Shown one piece after another: positions 15,381-25,286 of a stretch of DNA of 37,848 nt; the first letter of the stretch is position 1; every line of letters begins with the position of its first letter. The stretch lies in assembly GCA_943704525.1 (NCBI GenBank), contig CALSCQ010003178.1:1-37848 (forward strand), written 5' to 3'. Position numbers and translations under genes: made by a program. Origin of the DNA: Pigoraptor vietnamica. Lineage: Eukaryota > Opisthokonta > Filasterea. A model generated the notes under the pieces. The model saw only the letters and a list, made by a program, of their open reading frames with translations, made no database searches and had not been told where the DNA came from.

Positions 15381-18300
15381 TTACGGCTTGAGAAGGACCT
15401 TGCCAACGGTGCTCCGACCTGCGTGAGCGGTCACATGGACAGCCGTGTGAACAAACGCGCCGACATGACGCACTCGCGAGCGAATGTCGGTGGCCCAACG
15501 CACCTTCGAGTGCCGTGTGCGCCTCCGCAGCAGCAGACAGCGGAAACGTCCGACCGATCGTAATCTTGACCTTGCCGGAGTGAACGAGGGAGAAAAACTC
15601 ACCCGCTGGCAATTGAAAGTAAAAGCACGGCCCATTGTGGATTAGAACAACGACACGATGCGTAGACAGCTGTTGAGGACAGTCGCAACAAATGAGGGTG
15701 CGCTGTGTGTGTGTGCGTGTGTGTGTGTGTGTGCGTGTGTGGTGTGTGCGTGTGTGCGTGTGTGCGTGTGAAGCGCGTGCGTGCGCGAGGGACACAGCTT
15801 TTACCACTAACTGCGCACAGTCGCACAATTGCCATTACACCCAAGCTAAGAGGCAACACAATCAGCCTCGCACCTCTCCTGACGAACTCGTCGCGCGTGG
15901 GAATGAAATGCTCGAGGCTTGGGCGCGTGACAAAGTACGACCCTTTGGCCAGGGCGAGAAGGTCAAACGGCGGCACTTTCCCGCTCGATTGCCCAAACAC
16001 GGCGAGTGTGCCGCGGACAGCGAGGCACTTTAGACTGCCGTCGAAGGTCGTCTGCGGGACGGTGTGCAGTACCATTGCTTTTCATGGCGCATGTTTGAAG
16101 AGGCAAGTCCCAAAAGTTTCCATGCAAGCGCAGCCCTTATGACTCCAAAATGGAAGGAGGGGGAGAGGAAGTGCCAAAAAAGCAAGGAGTGTAGGGCGAG
16201 GTGCGCTTACCTTCCCAACCGAGTCATACACAGCCTGGACGCCCTTGTTGTTCGTCAGGCGCGCCACTTCGGCCACAAAATCGCTCTGCGTGTAGAGGAT
16301 GACGTCATCCGCGCCCGCCTCGCGCGAGAGGGCGGCCTTCTCCTCTGTCGAGCACGTCCCAATCACACGCGCGCCTGCGGAGCGACCATTGTGTCAACTC
16401 AGTGGAGGATGTTAGCATGGGAGCACCGAAGTGGACATGCACGCAACCGACGGCGCCCCATCCTCGCATCAACTGGAGGGGACATGTAAGCAAGTGTGCA
16501 AGTGTGGGTAAAGAGGGAACATGCAAGTGTGCAAGTGTGGGTAAAGAGGGAACATGCAAGTGTGCAAGTGTGGGTATCAGGGAACATGCAAGTGTGCAAG
16601 TGAGAGTAAAGAGGGAACACGGCAAAGCGCAGGCCTCGCGTCAACCGGAGGGGACATGTAAAATGCGTGAGCAAGTGAGAGTAAAGAGGGAACATGCAAG
16701 TGTGTAAGTGTGGGTATCAGGGAACATGCAAGTGTGTAAGTGTGGGTATTAGGGAACATGCAAGTGTGCAAGTGTGGGTAACGATGGAACACGGCAAAGC
16801 GCAGGCCTCGCGTCAACCGGAGGGGACATGTAAAATGCACGTGCAAGTGAGGGTAAAGAGGGAACACGCGGAACAGCGCAGCACCCGCGTCGCACACACC
16901 CTTGATCTTGGCGAGCTGCGTGAGAACAAGTCCGACGCCCCCTGCGGATGCATGCACCAGCACAGTGTCACCCTGCGAGGGAAGAAGCATTGTGTCACAT
17001 TACACAGAAGACAGTGGTTGCATGCACAAGAACAGTGTCATTTTGCGGAAGAAGCATTGTCACATTACACTAGGACAGTGATTGAAAGTATGCCGCAGGA
17101 GATTACAAAGCGAACTTGAACAGGCAAAGTGGGACTGCAAACGCGTACCCACCGGTTTGATGTTGTAGCTGTCGTTGACGAGATATTGCGCGGTCAGGCC
17201 CTGTTGGGCGGGCAATTCTGTCAGCAGGTGTTGATGCATGTAGTGCATGTTAGTGTGTGCGTGTATGTGTGCTGTGTGTGTACGCTTGAGTGTGTTTGTG
17301 GTACGTGCTGTACGCATGCGTGTGTTTGCGCTGTACGTGGGTGCGTGAGTGCGTGCGTGTCCATGTCACTCACATGTGCGCGTGTGCTGTTATGCACATT
17401 CATCCCTCAAGCACAGTACCTGGACCATGGACGTGCACGCTTGCTCGAACGAGACGCCGTCGGGAAGTGCGGCCACGCGCGCGATGGGAACTGACGTCAG
17501 TTCCGCGTAGGCATTGGGTGCAAAGTAAGCGACGCGGTCCCCGACCTGCCAAAAGGCCGTCAGCACGCACTCACACATTCACACACGCACAGCTATACTC
17601 CATGTGCTGTAAACGAGGCACGTGCGCCACACTATACCCTCCCTCCTTCCCCATCTCCGGAATGCCAAAAAAAAAAAAAACACGACAAAAATACGCGCAC
17701 CAATCACGCACTGTGCAAGCGGCGCACCTTAAGGTCCGTTACGCCCTTGCCCACGGCCGCGACGACACCCGCGCCCTCTCGCCCGGGCGTGCACGGAAGG
17801 GCTGTCCGGTGAGGCCATTTTAGCGGACCGCGCGAACAGCAGCAGAGATCCCACGACTCCCTCGTGACCAAAAGCCAAACAAGAACACTCGAGGTGGCCA
17901 AAGGCACTCTCGACGCACACATGGCACCCACGCAGCGGATAAAGCCCTGTGCGGTGGTACGTGTCGATGAAGTTGACCCCAACCACCGCGTTGCGCACTA
18001 GCACGTGGTCGTCGGGAACTTCGGGCACGGGCCGATCCACGTACTGCAGCACCGACGGTCCGCCAGTCCTTGTGTGTGTGGGGGGGGGGGGGGGGGGGGG
18101 GGGGGGAGGACGGGGCATTATAGGAATCAGATAGCGACGGGGTATGTGACATTCAGACACTTGGGACGCCGTCACATGCAGCGCACATGCGAGTACTCGC
18201 TGTTCAATACCCCCAAAACACAGCCTACGCGTTGGCTTGCACACATAAAGAGCGCCCACGGTACCCACTGCTCAAAAATAACAGCCTTCATGGCCGCCAT

Positions 18301-18441
18301 CCCCCGCGCACCAATCGGCCGCGAGAGAAGCGCTGCGTGGCCGAGAGGGCGCTGCGTGCAAATGGCGCGTGTCACGTGCGACGAAGCACACACGAACGCC
18401 GACGAACTCAGCGCGCGAACGGCTCCCAGAAAGAGTCGCAT
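15381..18441 (-). CDS. qor: NADPH:quinone oxidoreductase / zeta-crystallin family, probable mitochondrial presequence
   Basis: Medium-chain reductase family, Qor type, reducing quinones with NADPH. Exons (minus): 18441-18269, 18068-17932, 17801-17728, 17545-17420, 17200-17153, 16972-16900, 16374-16211, 16051-15874, 15605-15504, 15418-15381; phases agree and give 370 aa. The catalytic-domain start [17 protein letters not shown] follows about 50 residues rich in Arg, Ser and Ala with no Asp or Glu, typical of a mitochondrial targeting peptide; Met at codon 48 would give a cytosolic form. Further matches are [37 protein letters not shown], the nucleotide-binding [17 protein letters not shown] (Gly197-Gly200), YDSVGK and [12 protein letters not shown] at the end. 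No structural-zinc Cys cluster is present, as expected for Qor. Introns contain a minisatellite, a 70-bp duplication and a 27-G run. Confidence 0.93.
15700..15775. repeat. GT-rich microsatellite in quinone oxidoreductase intron 8
   Basis: Imperfect GT/GC tract lying between exons 16051-15874 and 15605-15504. Confidence 0.8.
16480..16868. repeat. Minisatellite with 30-33 bp units and higher-order structure
   Basis: Repeats of AACATGCAAGTGTGCAAGTG followed by TGGGTAAAGAGGG (33 bp) alternate with 30-bp variants carrying TATCAGGG. A longer word starting CGGCAAAGCGCAGGCCTCGC occurs at about 16621 and again about 170 bp on, showing a higher-order unit. The array lies wholly inside quinone oxidoreductase intron 6 (16899-16375). 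Because 30 and 33 are multiples of three it stays open in some frames, giving false ORFs. Confidence 0.9.
16949..17084. repeat. 70-bp tandem duplication spanning a splice acceptor
   Basis: Copy 1 (about 16949-17018) and copy 2 (17019-17084) share TGCATGCACCAGCACAGTG / TGCATGCACAAGAACAGTG and AAGAAGCATTG..CACATTACAC. On the minus strand copy 1 contains the acceptor and first 24 nt of the exon encoding GDTVLVHA; copy 2 sits in the preceding intron, where the acceptor AG is lost. Confidence 0.8.
18080..18106. repeat. Homopolymer of 27 G in quinone oxidoreductase intron 1
   Basis: Pure G run (C on the transcribed sense strand), followed after a short CA stretch by the acceptor of exon 18068-17932, so it forms the polypyrimidine tract. 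Copy number may be unreliable in an assembly. Confidence 0.9.
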
Positions 18442-18744
18442 TGCGTGATATGGGACAAAGGGCGGTCGCCGGGATTGCAGTATTGGCTTTTGCTGCCAGT
18501 GGAGGGAGGTCCGTGATTACGTCATCAACCGAGAGCTGTAAAAGGAGAGCGCTACGCCGCCATTCACACACGAGTGGTTCTCCTCCAGGGTGATTCTTTG
18601 AACATCGCTCTTCATTAGATAAAATTCGACAGACAAAACTCGGACGTGGCACGCAACTCGCAAGTGTACGGCGAGGGCCATCCAATGCCCCTCGAGCACA
18701 CACAAACGCCACCCTGAGGCCCAGGGTCGATCGCAAACGCAGCA
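18442..18744 (-). promoter_or_regulatory. Quinone oxidoreductase upstream region with CRE-like site
   Basis: A 303-bp gap between the orphan gene's stop and the quinone oxidoreductase start. On the minus strand TGACGTAA (18524-18517) is a CRE/ATF-like octamer. An ATTGG core lies at about 18482. Role inferred from position only. Confidence 0.35.
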
Positions 18745-19872
18745 CTATCGTGTGCTCTCGCCCTCCTTCGACTTCTCCTCGGTCACGCTTTCCGGCTGAA
18801 GGGGCGAAACGGCGTCTGACCCGTTGAGGGCCGCCCGCGCGCGCGCAATCGCCGGCTGGTTGAGCCCGGACATCTCGCGCATCATGGTGCCGAGGGACAT
18901 GCGGCGGATGCGCTGTTCCACCTCACGCAGTGCCTCGCGCGAGTGCGCCGCCATCGAGTGGCCACCGCTCGAGGATGCCACTGTCGCGATCGACGGCAGG
19001 AGGCCCGGCGAGCTGCGGGAGGGCGACGCGTGCCCGTCACGTGGGGACGGTGATGCGCTCGACACGTTGCCGGCGCTGCCGTGGACAAACAGCGGCGACT
19101 CATCGGCGCTGTGCTTCCTCCGTGCGAGGAGAGACGGGCGCTCGGGGAGGCTAGACATGGACGCGCAGTGTAGCTCGCGGTTGAGGCCGGCGCTGTCGAG
19201 CGAAACGCCCAGATCCGCGTCGCCGTTTGCCTCGGAAATCTCACCCAGCTCGCGGCTCGAGCCAAACTGGCGGGCGGGAAACAGCGTGAGGTCGCTCCGC
19301 GAGATGTCCTGCGGCATCCGCTCCGCTTCCGGGGTGAGAAAGGCCTTGAACGACGGCGAAAAGGGAGGGGCACTCGACCTGCTGGGCTCGCTGCGTGTGC
19401 GTCGCCTCTCGTGGGCAGCGCACCTGCAGGACGCATCCTGAGGGTCGCACACGCACACGGGCGTCACGTTGTCGAGGTGAATCGTCGCCAGCGATGCGCG
19501 CGAGGGGATTCGCGAGCACAACTGCATTTCATTCGCGCCGATTGTCGCTTCAGATCCACTGAGGGAGCGCGTCGCCCGCAATTTGTGACGCCGGGTCTCC
19601 GCGAAGGGGTTCGTCGCGGGAGGCTCCGCGTGCATCTCGGGAAGCGTCTCGGGGGCCGTCATCACGTCGTCGATGCCGCTTGGGACGATGCCCTTGAGGA
19701 CGCGCTCGCTGTCCAGGCGGGCGAGGGGTTCGACGGAGCGCGGGCGCGAACGGGGAAGCGCTGGGGATATGACTGCCGCTGCCATGGCCGTCTTGTTCGG
19801 GGATGGGGTGCGCAGGCCGAGGGGCGAAAGTCGGCCCGGCCTGCACTCGCCGTGTGCGTCGGGCAGCATCAT
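18745..19872 (-). CDS. Intronless Ser/Arg/Pro-rich protein of unknown function
   Basis: A 375-codon frame from tandem ATGs at 19872 to TAG at 18745. I do not recognise a family. The sequence is low in hydrophobic runs and rich in Ser, Arg, Pro and Ala, so largely disordered, with many basic-directed phosphosite-like motifs (RRMSLG, RRKHSAD, RSLSGS). RTRSEPS resembles a 14-3-3 binding site. A small Cys cluster (CVCDPQDASCRCAAH) lies near residue 140. A short amphipathic stretch near the C-terminus (EALREVEQRIRRMSLGTMMR) is the best folded candidate. It is the only sizeable complete frame here without introns, so it may be a retrogene or one exon of a larger gene. Confidence 0.55.
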   Translation of the reverse strand: MMLPDAHGECRPGRLSPLGLRTPSPNKTAMAAAVISPALPRSRPRSVEPLARLDSERVLKGIVPSGIDDVMTAPETLPEMHAEPPATNPFAETRRHKLRATRSLSGSEATIGANEMQLCSRIPSRASLATIHLDNVTPVCVCDPQDASCRCAAHERRRTRSEPSRSSAPPFSPSFKAFLTPEAERMPQDISRSDLTLFPARQFGSSRELGEISEANGDADLGVSLDSAGLNRELHCASMSSLPERPSLLARRKHSADESPLFVHGSAGNVSSASPSPRDGHASPSRSSPGLLPSIATVASSSGGHSMAAHSREALREVEQRIRRMSLGTMMREMSGLNQPAIARARAALNGSDAVSPLQPESVTEEKSKEGESTR

Positions 19873-20638
19873 CTGAGAGCGCCGTGCGAGGCGCGTCCAA
19901 CGAAGAGAGCGACCGCAAGATGTTCAAGGGAGAGATGAAGAGACGTCGGCGAAAAGCGGGGCGAACGTCCTTGAACGTTAGCCTAACTCTAATTAGAAAA
20001 ATTGGTATCCGCCGGGCGCTGCAAATATCACACACACGCCGAGTCACCAAACAGTGCGAGAGAACGCGCACACGTGCTTTTTCAAAGACTTTGCGAGTGC
20101 ACCAAGAAGGTGAATTTGCAGCGTGAGAGCGAGCGCGGTGATTGGGGGCGCGTGTCGACGCCGCTCGCACTGCAATCGTGCACGCGAGTGCGTGCGACAG
20201 CGTGTGTGTGAAAAAGAGCCCGTTTGCGGGCTAAAACCGAAGTGCGAAAACTGCGATGAGCGGGGTAATTACGGGCTAATACCGTGCATTATTCACCGGG
20301 ACGTAATTAAAAATATATTCTATGGAATTTGTATCAAAAATTTTTAAGATTGTTTTATCGTTAGTCCACGGACATCGGCTGTCACCAATATAAAAGTAAC
20401 ATGAGGGTGTCACAAAAGGTGAAATCTCAATACAATCGAATACAATCGAATTGCCGTTACGAAAGCGCACGCAGACATTCATGGGTAACACGAATGCTAA
20501 ATATAGCTCGCAGTCACGATGCTACTTTTTACGTATTTCACATTCGCTGAGAATATTCGCGTTGCCTTGGAATAACGTGGTATCAAAATACTTGAATAAA
20601 ATAATTGTAATTTTCACACGCGCACCCTTTTACGTCAC
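19873..20638. other. Gene-free stretch, AT-rich from about 20270
   Basis: No supported coding exon. Composition changes at about 20270 from GC-rich to AT-rich (many AATT, TTTTTA and ATAAAA words) until about 20640, unlike the neighbouring genes. It may hold the promoter of the orphan gene at its left end. Confidence 0.5.
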
Positions 20639-20796
20639 AGGATTTTGGAGACGGTAGCGGCGCCGGCTGAATATTTGCCCGAGGCGCTTGCTCCGTGTTC
20701 GCTCGAGTTCAAAAGCTACGACTCGTCGGGATTCGATAATCCGCCGTCAGTCCACGTAAATTTTACCTTCACTGCGCCCGCCTGGTGAGCGGCGCA

Positions 20797-21172
20797 GGCC
20801 GGCCGCCGGCCGGACGGGACTGGCAGTGTTCCGTGACGTGCTCTGAGACGTGCGGCTGGCTCCGCCCGCATTAAGGAAATCCGACCGTCCGGCACGCCGA
20901 CGGTGTATTGCTGTGGTGACTGTGTCCTCGAAGCCCGTCGCCGTGCGCGACCGACGACCGGGTACGTTGGCAGACCGGCAACCACCGCCCGCCGGGCGCT
21001 CGTTCCAAACTGCGTGTACCGGCTGTCGACGGCATGGTCGGTGCAGGAGGCTGGGTTCGTGGAGCCATTCGACGTGTTGGTCGCGATCCTCGACGCGCAA
21101 TTTGAGGAGATGGCCGTGGCCTGGGGTATCGCTGCCTGTCGGGCAGTTCGCCCGGCCGGCGGTCCGGCCGGC
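20797..21172. repeat. GC-rich island bounded by imperfect inverted repeats
   Basis: GGCCGGCCGCCGGCCGG at 20797 and its near reverse complement CCGGCCGGCGGTCCGGCCGG near 21152 bound about 330 bp of GC-rich DNA. The matching extends a little further (..ACGGGACTG against CAGTTCGCC..). Frames inside (up to 154 codons, minus strand) resemble nothing known. It could be a small non-autonomous element or chance GC structure. Confidence 0.4.
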
Positions 21173-21199
21173 ACCAGCACCTGACGACACTGAGTTCAT

Positions 21200-21902
21200 T
21201 CTGATCAGCGGACTGCAAATGCTTCAAGCGCATGCCAGTGCATGTGCGCAGTCTCTTGCGCGTTTACACTCGGCGTCACTGTGGCTGCACTGCATGTGCA
21301 TTCACTTGCCATACGCCTGCAGAGCCCACGGCAGCCGGCCACAGTGTAATTGCAGTACTGTAGTCATCATCCCGGCGGCTCATGCCTTCAGTTGATTCAG
21401 TTGTCGCTCTACATGTTTCGGGCCGTGGACTCGGCTGACGCTGTGAAATGCCTTTTTTGTGTCGGTGCCAGTGTGTGCGCTCGGCTTGTATGGCTAAACT
21501 CAGTCGTTACCTCCGCAGTCGTCCCGTCAATGCCGGCGGGCGTCCCCTCGATGTCCAAAAGTGTTTGCGCCCGTTCGGTTCACGACCACGACTGGACCTT
21601 TAATTGTTGAACCTGCGGTCCGCCTCGCCGAGCGCCTTGTATAATTACAAAAACCCGTCCGCCGCCAGATGGACCCGTAAGCGTACTTGGCCTTGGACCC
21701 CTGAACCGCAAACACAAGTCGTGGCTCTGGGCACGCCCTCTATGGTATCTTTCAACACGAACGCCACCCGGCGACCATTTGGCAGTGCCAGTGCGGTCAC
21801 CACTGCAAAGAAAGCACGTCGCCTGTTCTCAGTCACTTTCATGTTTTCCGCTGTATGGGTATTTCAATATCTGATGTGTGCTCAACTCAGATAAGCTGTT
21901 AT
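21200..21902. other. Region downstream of the receptor kinase gene, no confident gene
   Basis: Contains the 3' flank of the kinase gene. On the minus strand a frame starting after a TTCTTTGCAG acceptor (about 21803) reads TALALPNGRRVAFVLKDTIE and looks protein-like, but I cannot extend it or assign it. Another open stretch lies at about 21390-21560 (minus). These may be exons of an unrecognised gene or chance. Confidence 0.3.
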
Positions 21903-24900
21903 TTACACATCCTCTGCCAAGAGCGTGACATACTCGAGCTTGATGGCAGTGGGAGCGCTCGTCCCATCGGCAACGCTTCTTCCTGCGGCGCCACTTGTTC
22001 CAGTCAAGGCACGCGCAACTCGACCTCCATCTCCGGATGTCGGGCCAGCGTTGATGTTGCAGAGCGCCGCCATGATGCGCTGGAGCTGCCCGAGAAGGTC
22101 GCGAAAGTCGGGGCGCGTTTCGGGGTGCTTGCGCCAGCAAGTCTGCATGACGAAGTGCATCCGATCCGGACAACTGCCGTGCAGCAAAAGGGAAGTTAGT
22201 CCAGTTACTTCACTGAAGCGGCTCCAACCAAACACTAACGGCGTACCCGGTAGGCGCGTCCATGCGCTTATCATGCTTCAGGAACGCCAGTACGGCCGAG
22301 TTCTCGAGCCCGGGGTACGGCTTGATGCCACGTGAGAATGCTTCCCCTTCCAAGGTTAAGAAAAGAGAAGTGTCAGAAAGTATAGATGCATTCGACGAAT
22401 CTTTCGGTGCGCTACCGTACTCACACATGGTCACGCCGAACGCCCAGACATCTGTTGCCGAGGTGTAGATGTTCTTTTCGAGAGCCTCGGGTGCCAGCCA
22501 TCTGCAAATGTGAGTGTTAATCTCACCGCTACAAACGTCACTGTTTCACACAATCGGCCGCGGCTGATGGCTTACTTGATGGGCAGCTTCGAACGCGACT
22601 TGAGGCGGTAGTAGTCGTTTTCCATGTTGCGCGACATGCCGAAGTCGGAGACCTTAATCGTGACATGCCCGAGAGGCGACAGAATCCACCCCGCCTCTTC
22701 CGGCCGATCCTCCCTCCTCCCCGCAAAAACCATGCAGTTGCGGAGCGCCAAATCTCTGCAATTGGAAATAGAACGCCGGCGACTGATTAGGGTTAACAGT
22801 TATTACCAACAGAAATAGATAAAACATAATTAAAGTCGGAGCACTCACCGATGAACAATGTTTACGTTGTGTAGCGCCAGCATTCCCTTCGCAATGTCGA
22901 TGCAGAACGCCATCACGTCGTTGTTCGTCAGCGAGTCCTTGTTCTTGAGCACGTACTGCCGCAGGTCGCCGTGTTCTGCGAAATCGACGAAGAAGCAGCT
23001 ATGCTCCGAGACGGTGCAAACGCCGAGCAGCCGAATGAGATTATCGTGGACGGGCACAACGCGCATGAGGTCGATTTCGGCGAGGAAGGCGCTTCTTGCC
23101 GAGCGGACCTCGTCGGTCGTCGCGCCAATGGGCAGCTTGAAAGTCTTCGCGGCAGCAATGCGGGAGGCGCCTTCGAGCGTGATGTGGACTCGGAAGACTT
23201 CGCCGAACTCGCCCTCGCTCAGCTTGACGTCGAACGTGACGTGCTGCGGCGATATCTCGAGACACTCGAGCTCCGGGCGCTTCATGACAGTGTCAATGAG
23301 CTCGAGCTCCGCGAGCGCTTGGGCCTTCTGACGAAAAAGCGTGCGACGACGGAGGAAATAGACGACGCCCCCCGCGATCACGAGAAGGAAGAAAACGCCA
23401 ACGATCGAGCCGACAATGGCGCCGGCTGGTGAAGTCCCGCCACTTCCACCCCCGATGAAGGTCGTTGTCGAGTTGACCGAGACGCAGACGCCCGAAAACC
23501 GATCGCACGGGTTGCCATTGCAGTTGCACGAGAGGGCGCAGTTCGGACCCCACTTGCCCGACGTCGAAATGCAAGGCTCATTGCATGACACGCCCTGCCA
23601 CCCCGCCGTGCAGCGACAGCCGACATAGCGATCGCACGTCCCACCATTTTCGCACGCGCATGATTGCGAGCAGTTGGTGCCATAACGATTGGGAGAACAC
23701 ACCGCGTCACACGAAGGGCCCGTCCAGCCGGCTGGGCACTGACACGCACCCGTAAAGCGATCGCACGACGCCCTATTCGAACACGCGCATGCATTTGTGC
23801 AATTCGCTCCCCACGAGCCCGAAAGGCAGGGTGTCGCGCACGTGGGGCCAGACCAACCGGACAAGCAAACGCAGCCGACAAAACGGTCGCACGTGCCCAC
23901 TCCAGAGACACAGTTGCACGCCGAATTGCAGTTCGGCCCGTAATTATTCGGCTGGCATGCCGATGCGCACGTCGCTCCCGTCCATCCCGCCAGACAGTCG
24001 CAGCCAGCGCCCGTAAACCGATCGCACACGCCCCCGTTTGAGCAGGGGCATGTTGAGACGCAGTTGGGACCGTAGCGTCCGGGTTGGCACGGCACGTCGC
24101 AGTCCTTCCCCGTCCAGCCCGCTTTGCACGTGCACACACCCGTGATCGGATGGCAGAGATCGGCGTTCACACACGTACACGTGATGTTGCAGGAAGGGAA
24201 GCCGTACTTGGTCGGATCGGGGCAAAGGTTGAGCTCACATGCAGCACCACCCCAACCAGCATCGCACCAGCAGCCCACATCACCATTCGTGTGCGAGCAT
24301 AATTTTGCAATGCAATGGCTTGTCGATTGTTGGCACAACGAAATGTCCTTAAAGCCAGGATTTCCTGCCAACTCCAGATTTCTGCAACCAGAAGATTCTT
24401 GTAAATGAGATTTGACTGAAGGAGACAAACACTACAAGTTTTGAATACTGATTGAACTAGTAAAGGGTCGGACTTAGTGTCTGTCGTGGAGGTGAGTTGT
24501 TGCCAGTCCAATCGCTGTTACAGCAGTCCTCAGCTCATACTGACAACTGGAACTTACAGGTTGACTGAAGGCCAAGATATTTCGCTTTCGGGCGGAAGTG
24601 AACGGATCCTATTATTGCGAAGGTCACTGCGCAAAAAAAAACTCTCTGAGAATTCTCACGCGATTGGTGCGACAGCCGGGTTGATAGTGCAGCCGAGTCA
24701 CGGCACCGACTTGACTGTTACGCGTGTCAGTGACGGCTCAGTGAGCCTGATGAGTCAAACTCCGGCAGTACCGTGGCAGAATAGACACTTACAGATGTTC
24801 GAACGGTAAGCGGCCGACGGGCGACCATGTCGTGAGCAGGTTGTCATTAAGAGATCTGGGTTTCGGCAGAACATTTTAGCTTCAGTTCACAAATCTGAAT

Positions 24901-25286
24901 AACAGCATTACAGTTGCTTTGACACGGGCAGTGACCTACACTGAATCAGGAAGGCCTTTGGCAAAGACTGTTGGTGATAAACTTGAAATACCGCGCCCGC
25001 TCCAGCGAAGGTTTGACAATTTGCTGTCACAATAAAGGCCACTGAAATCATCCATTATGCATAGGCTTTCGCATTCAATGACTTGCTCGCCACTGCATTG
25101 GCCACTATTGTCTGGGGTCCCACTGCCACATGTGAGACGGGCAGAGCTGCAGTTGCACCGCGCATCAAACCAGCACGGCAGCAGGTAGCTGTCGGCGGCA
25201 TTCGCGCCAACAACGACAACTGCCAAGAGGCAGACGAAAGTGAGAGTGGAGGAGAGTAGGGTAGTAGAGGAGGGCGGCCCCATCAT
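21903..25286 (-). CDS. Receptor tyrosine kinase with LRR and EGF-like ectodomain
   Basis: Minus-strand exons 25286-24940, 24855-24793, 24626-24558, 24381-22849, 22755-22576, 22501-22416, 22346-22247 and 22173-21903 join in phase to 882 aa. Order: signal peptide ([16 protein letters not shown], residues about 14-30); leucine-rich repeats (about 90-170, e.g. [14 protein letters not shown]) with a Cys-rich cap; about seven EGF/MEGF-type repeats with motifs such as [19 protein letters not shown]; membrane helix [19 protein letters not shown] (about 480); kinase (about 540-810). Kinase landmarks: [10 protein letters not shown] (the first Gly of the loop is Ser), AAAKTF (Lys), FLAEIDLM (helix C Glu), HRDLALRN, SDFGMSR, paired activation-loop Tyr in [29 protein letters not shown] and [12 protein letters not shown]. 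All catalytic residues are present, so it is probably active. An insert of about 20 residues separates the catalytic loop from DFG. The tail EYVTLL could bind SH2/PTB proteins. The ligand is unknown. Confidence 0.92.

Noticed and set aside
16305-16707. Frames coding repeated [11 protein letters not shown] or similar units
   Set aside because: Product of a minisatellite with unit length divisible by three, located inside an intron of a well-supported gene.
20276-20657. Small frame with MGNTNAKYSS near 20479, considered as a myristoylated protein
   Set aside because: Position 6 is Ala rather than Ser/Thr, the frame is short, and it cannot be spliced in phase to the downstream exon-like segment.
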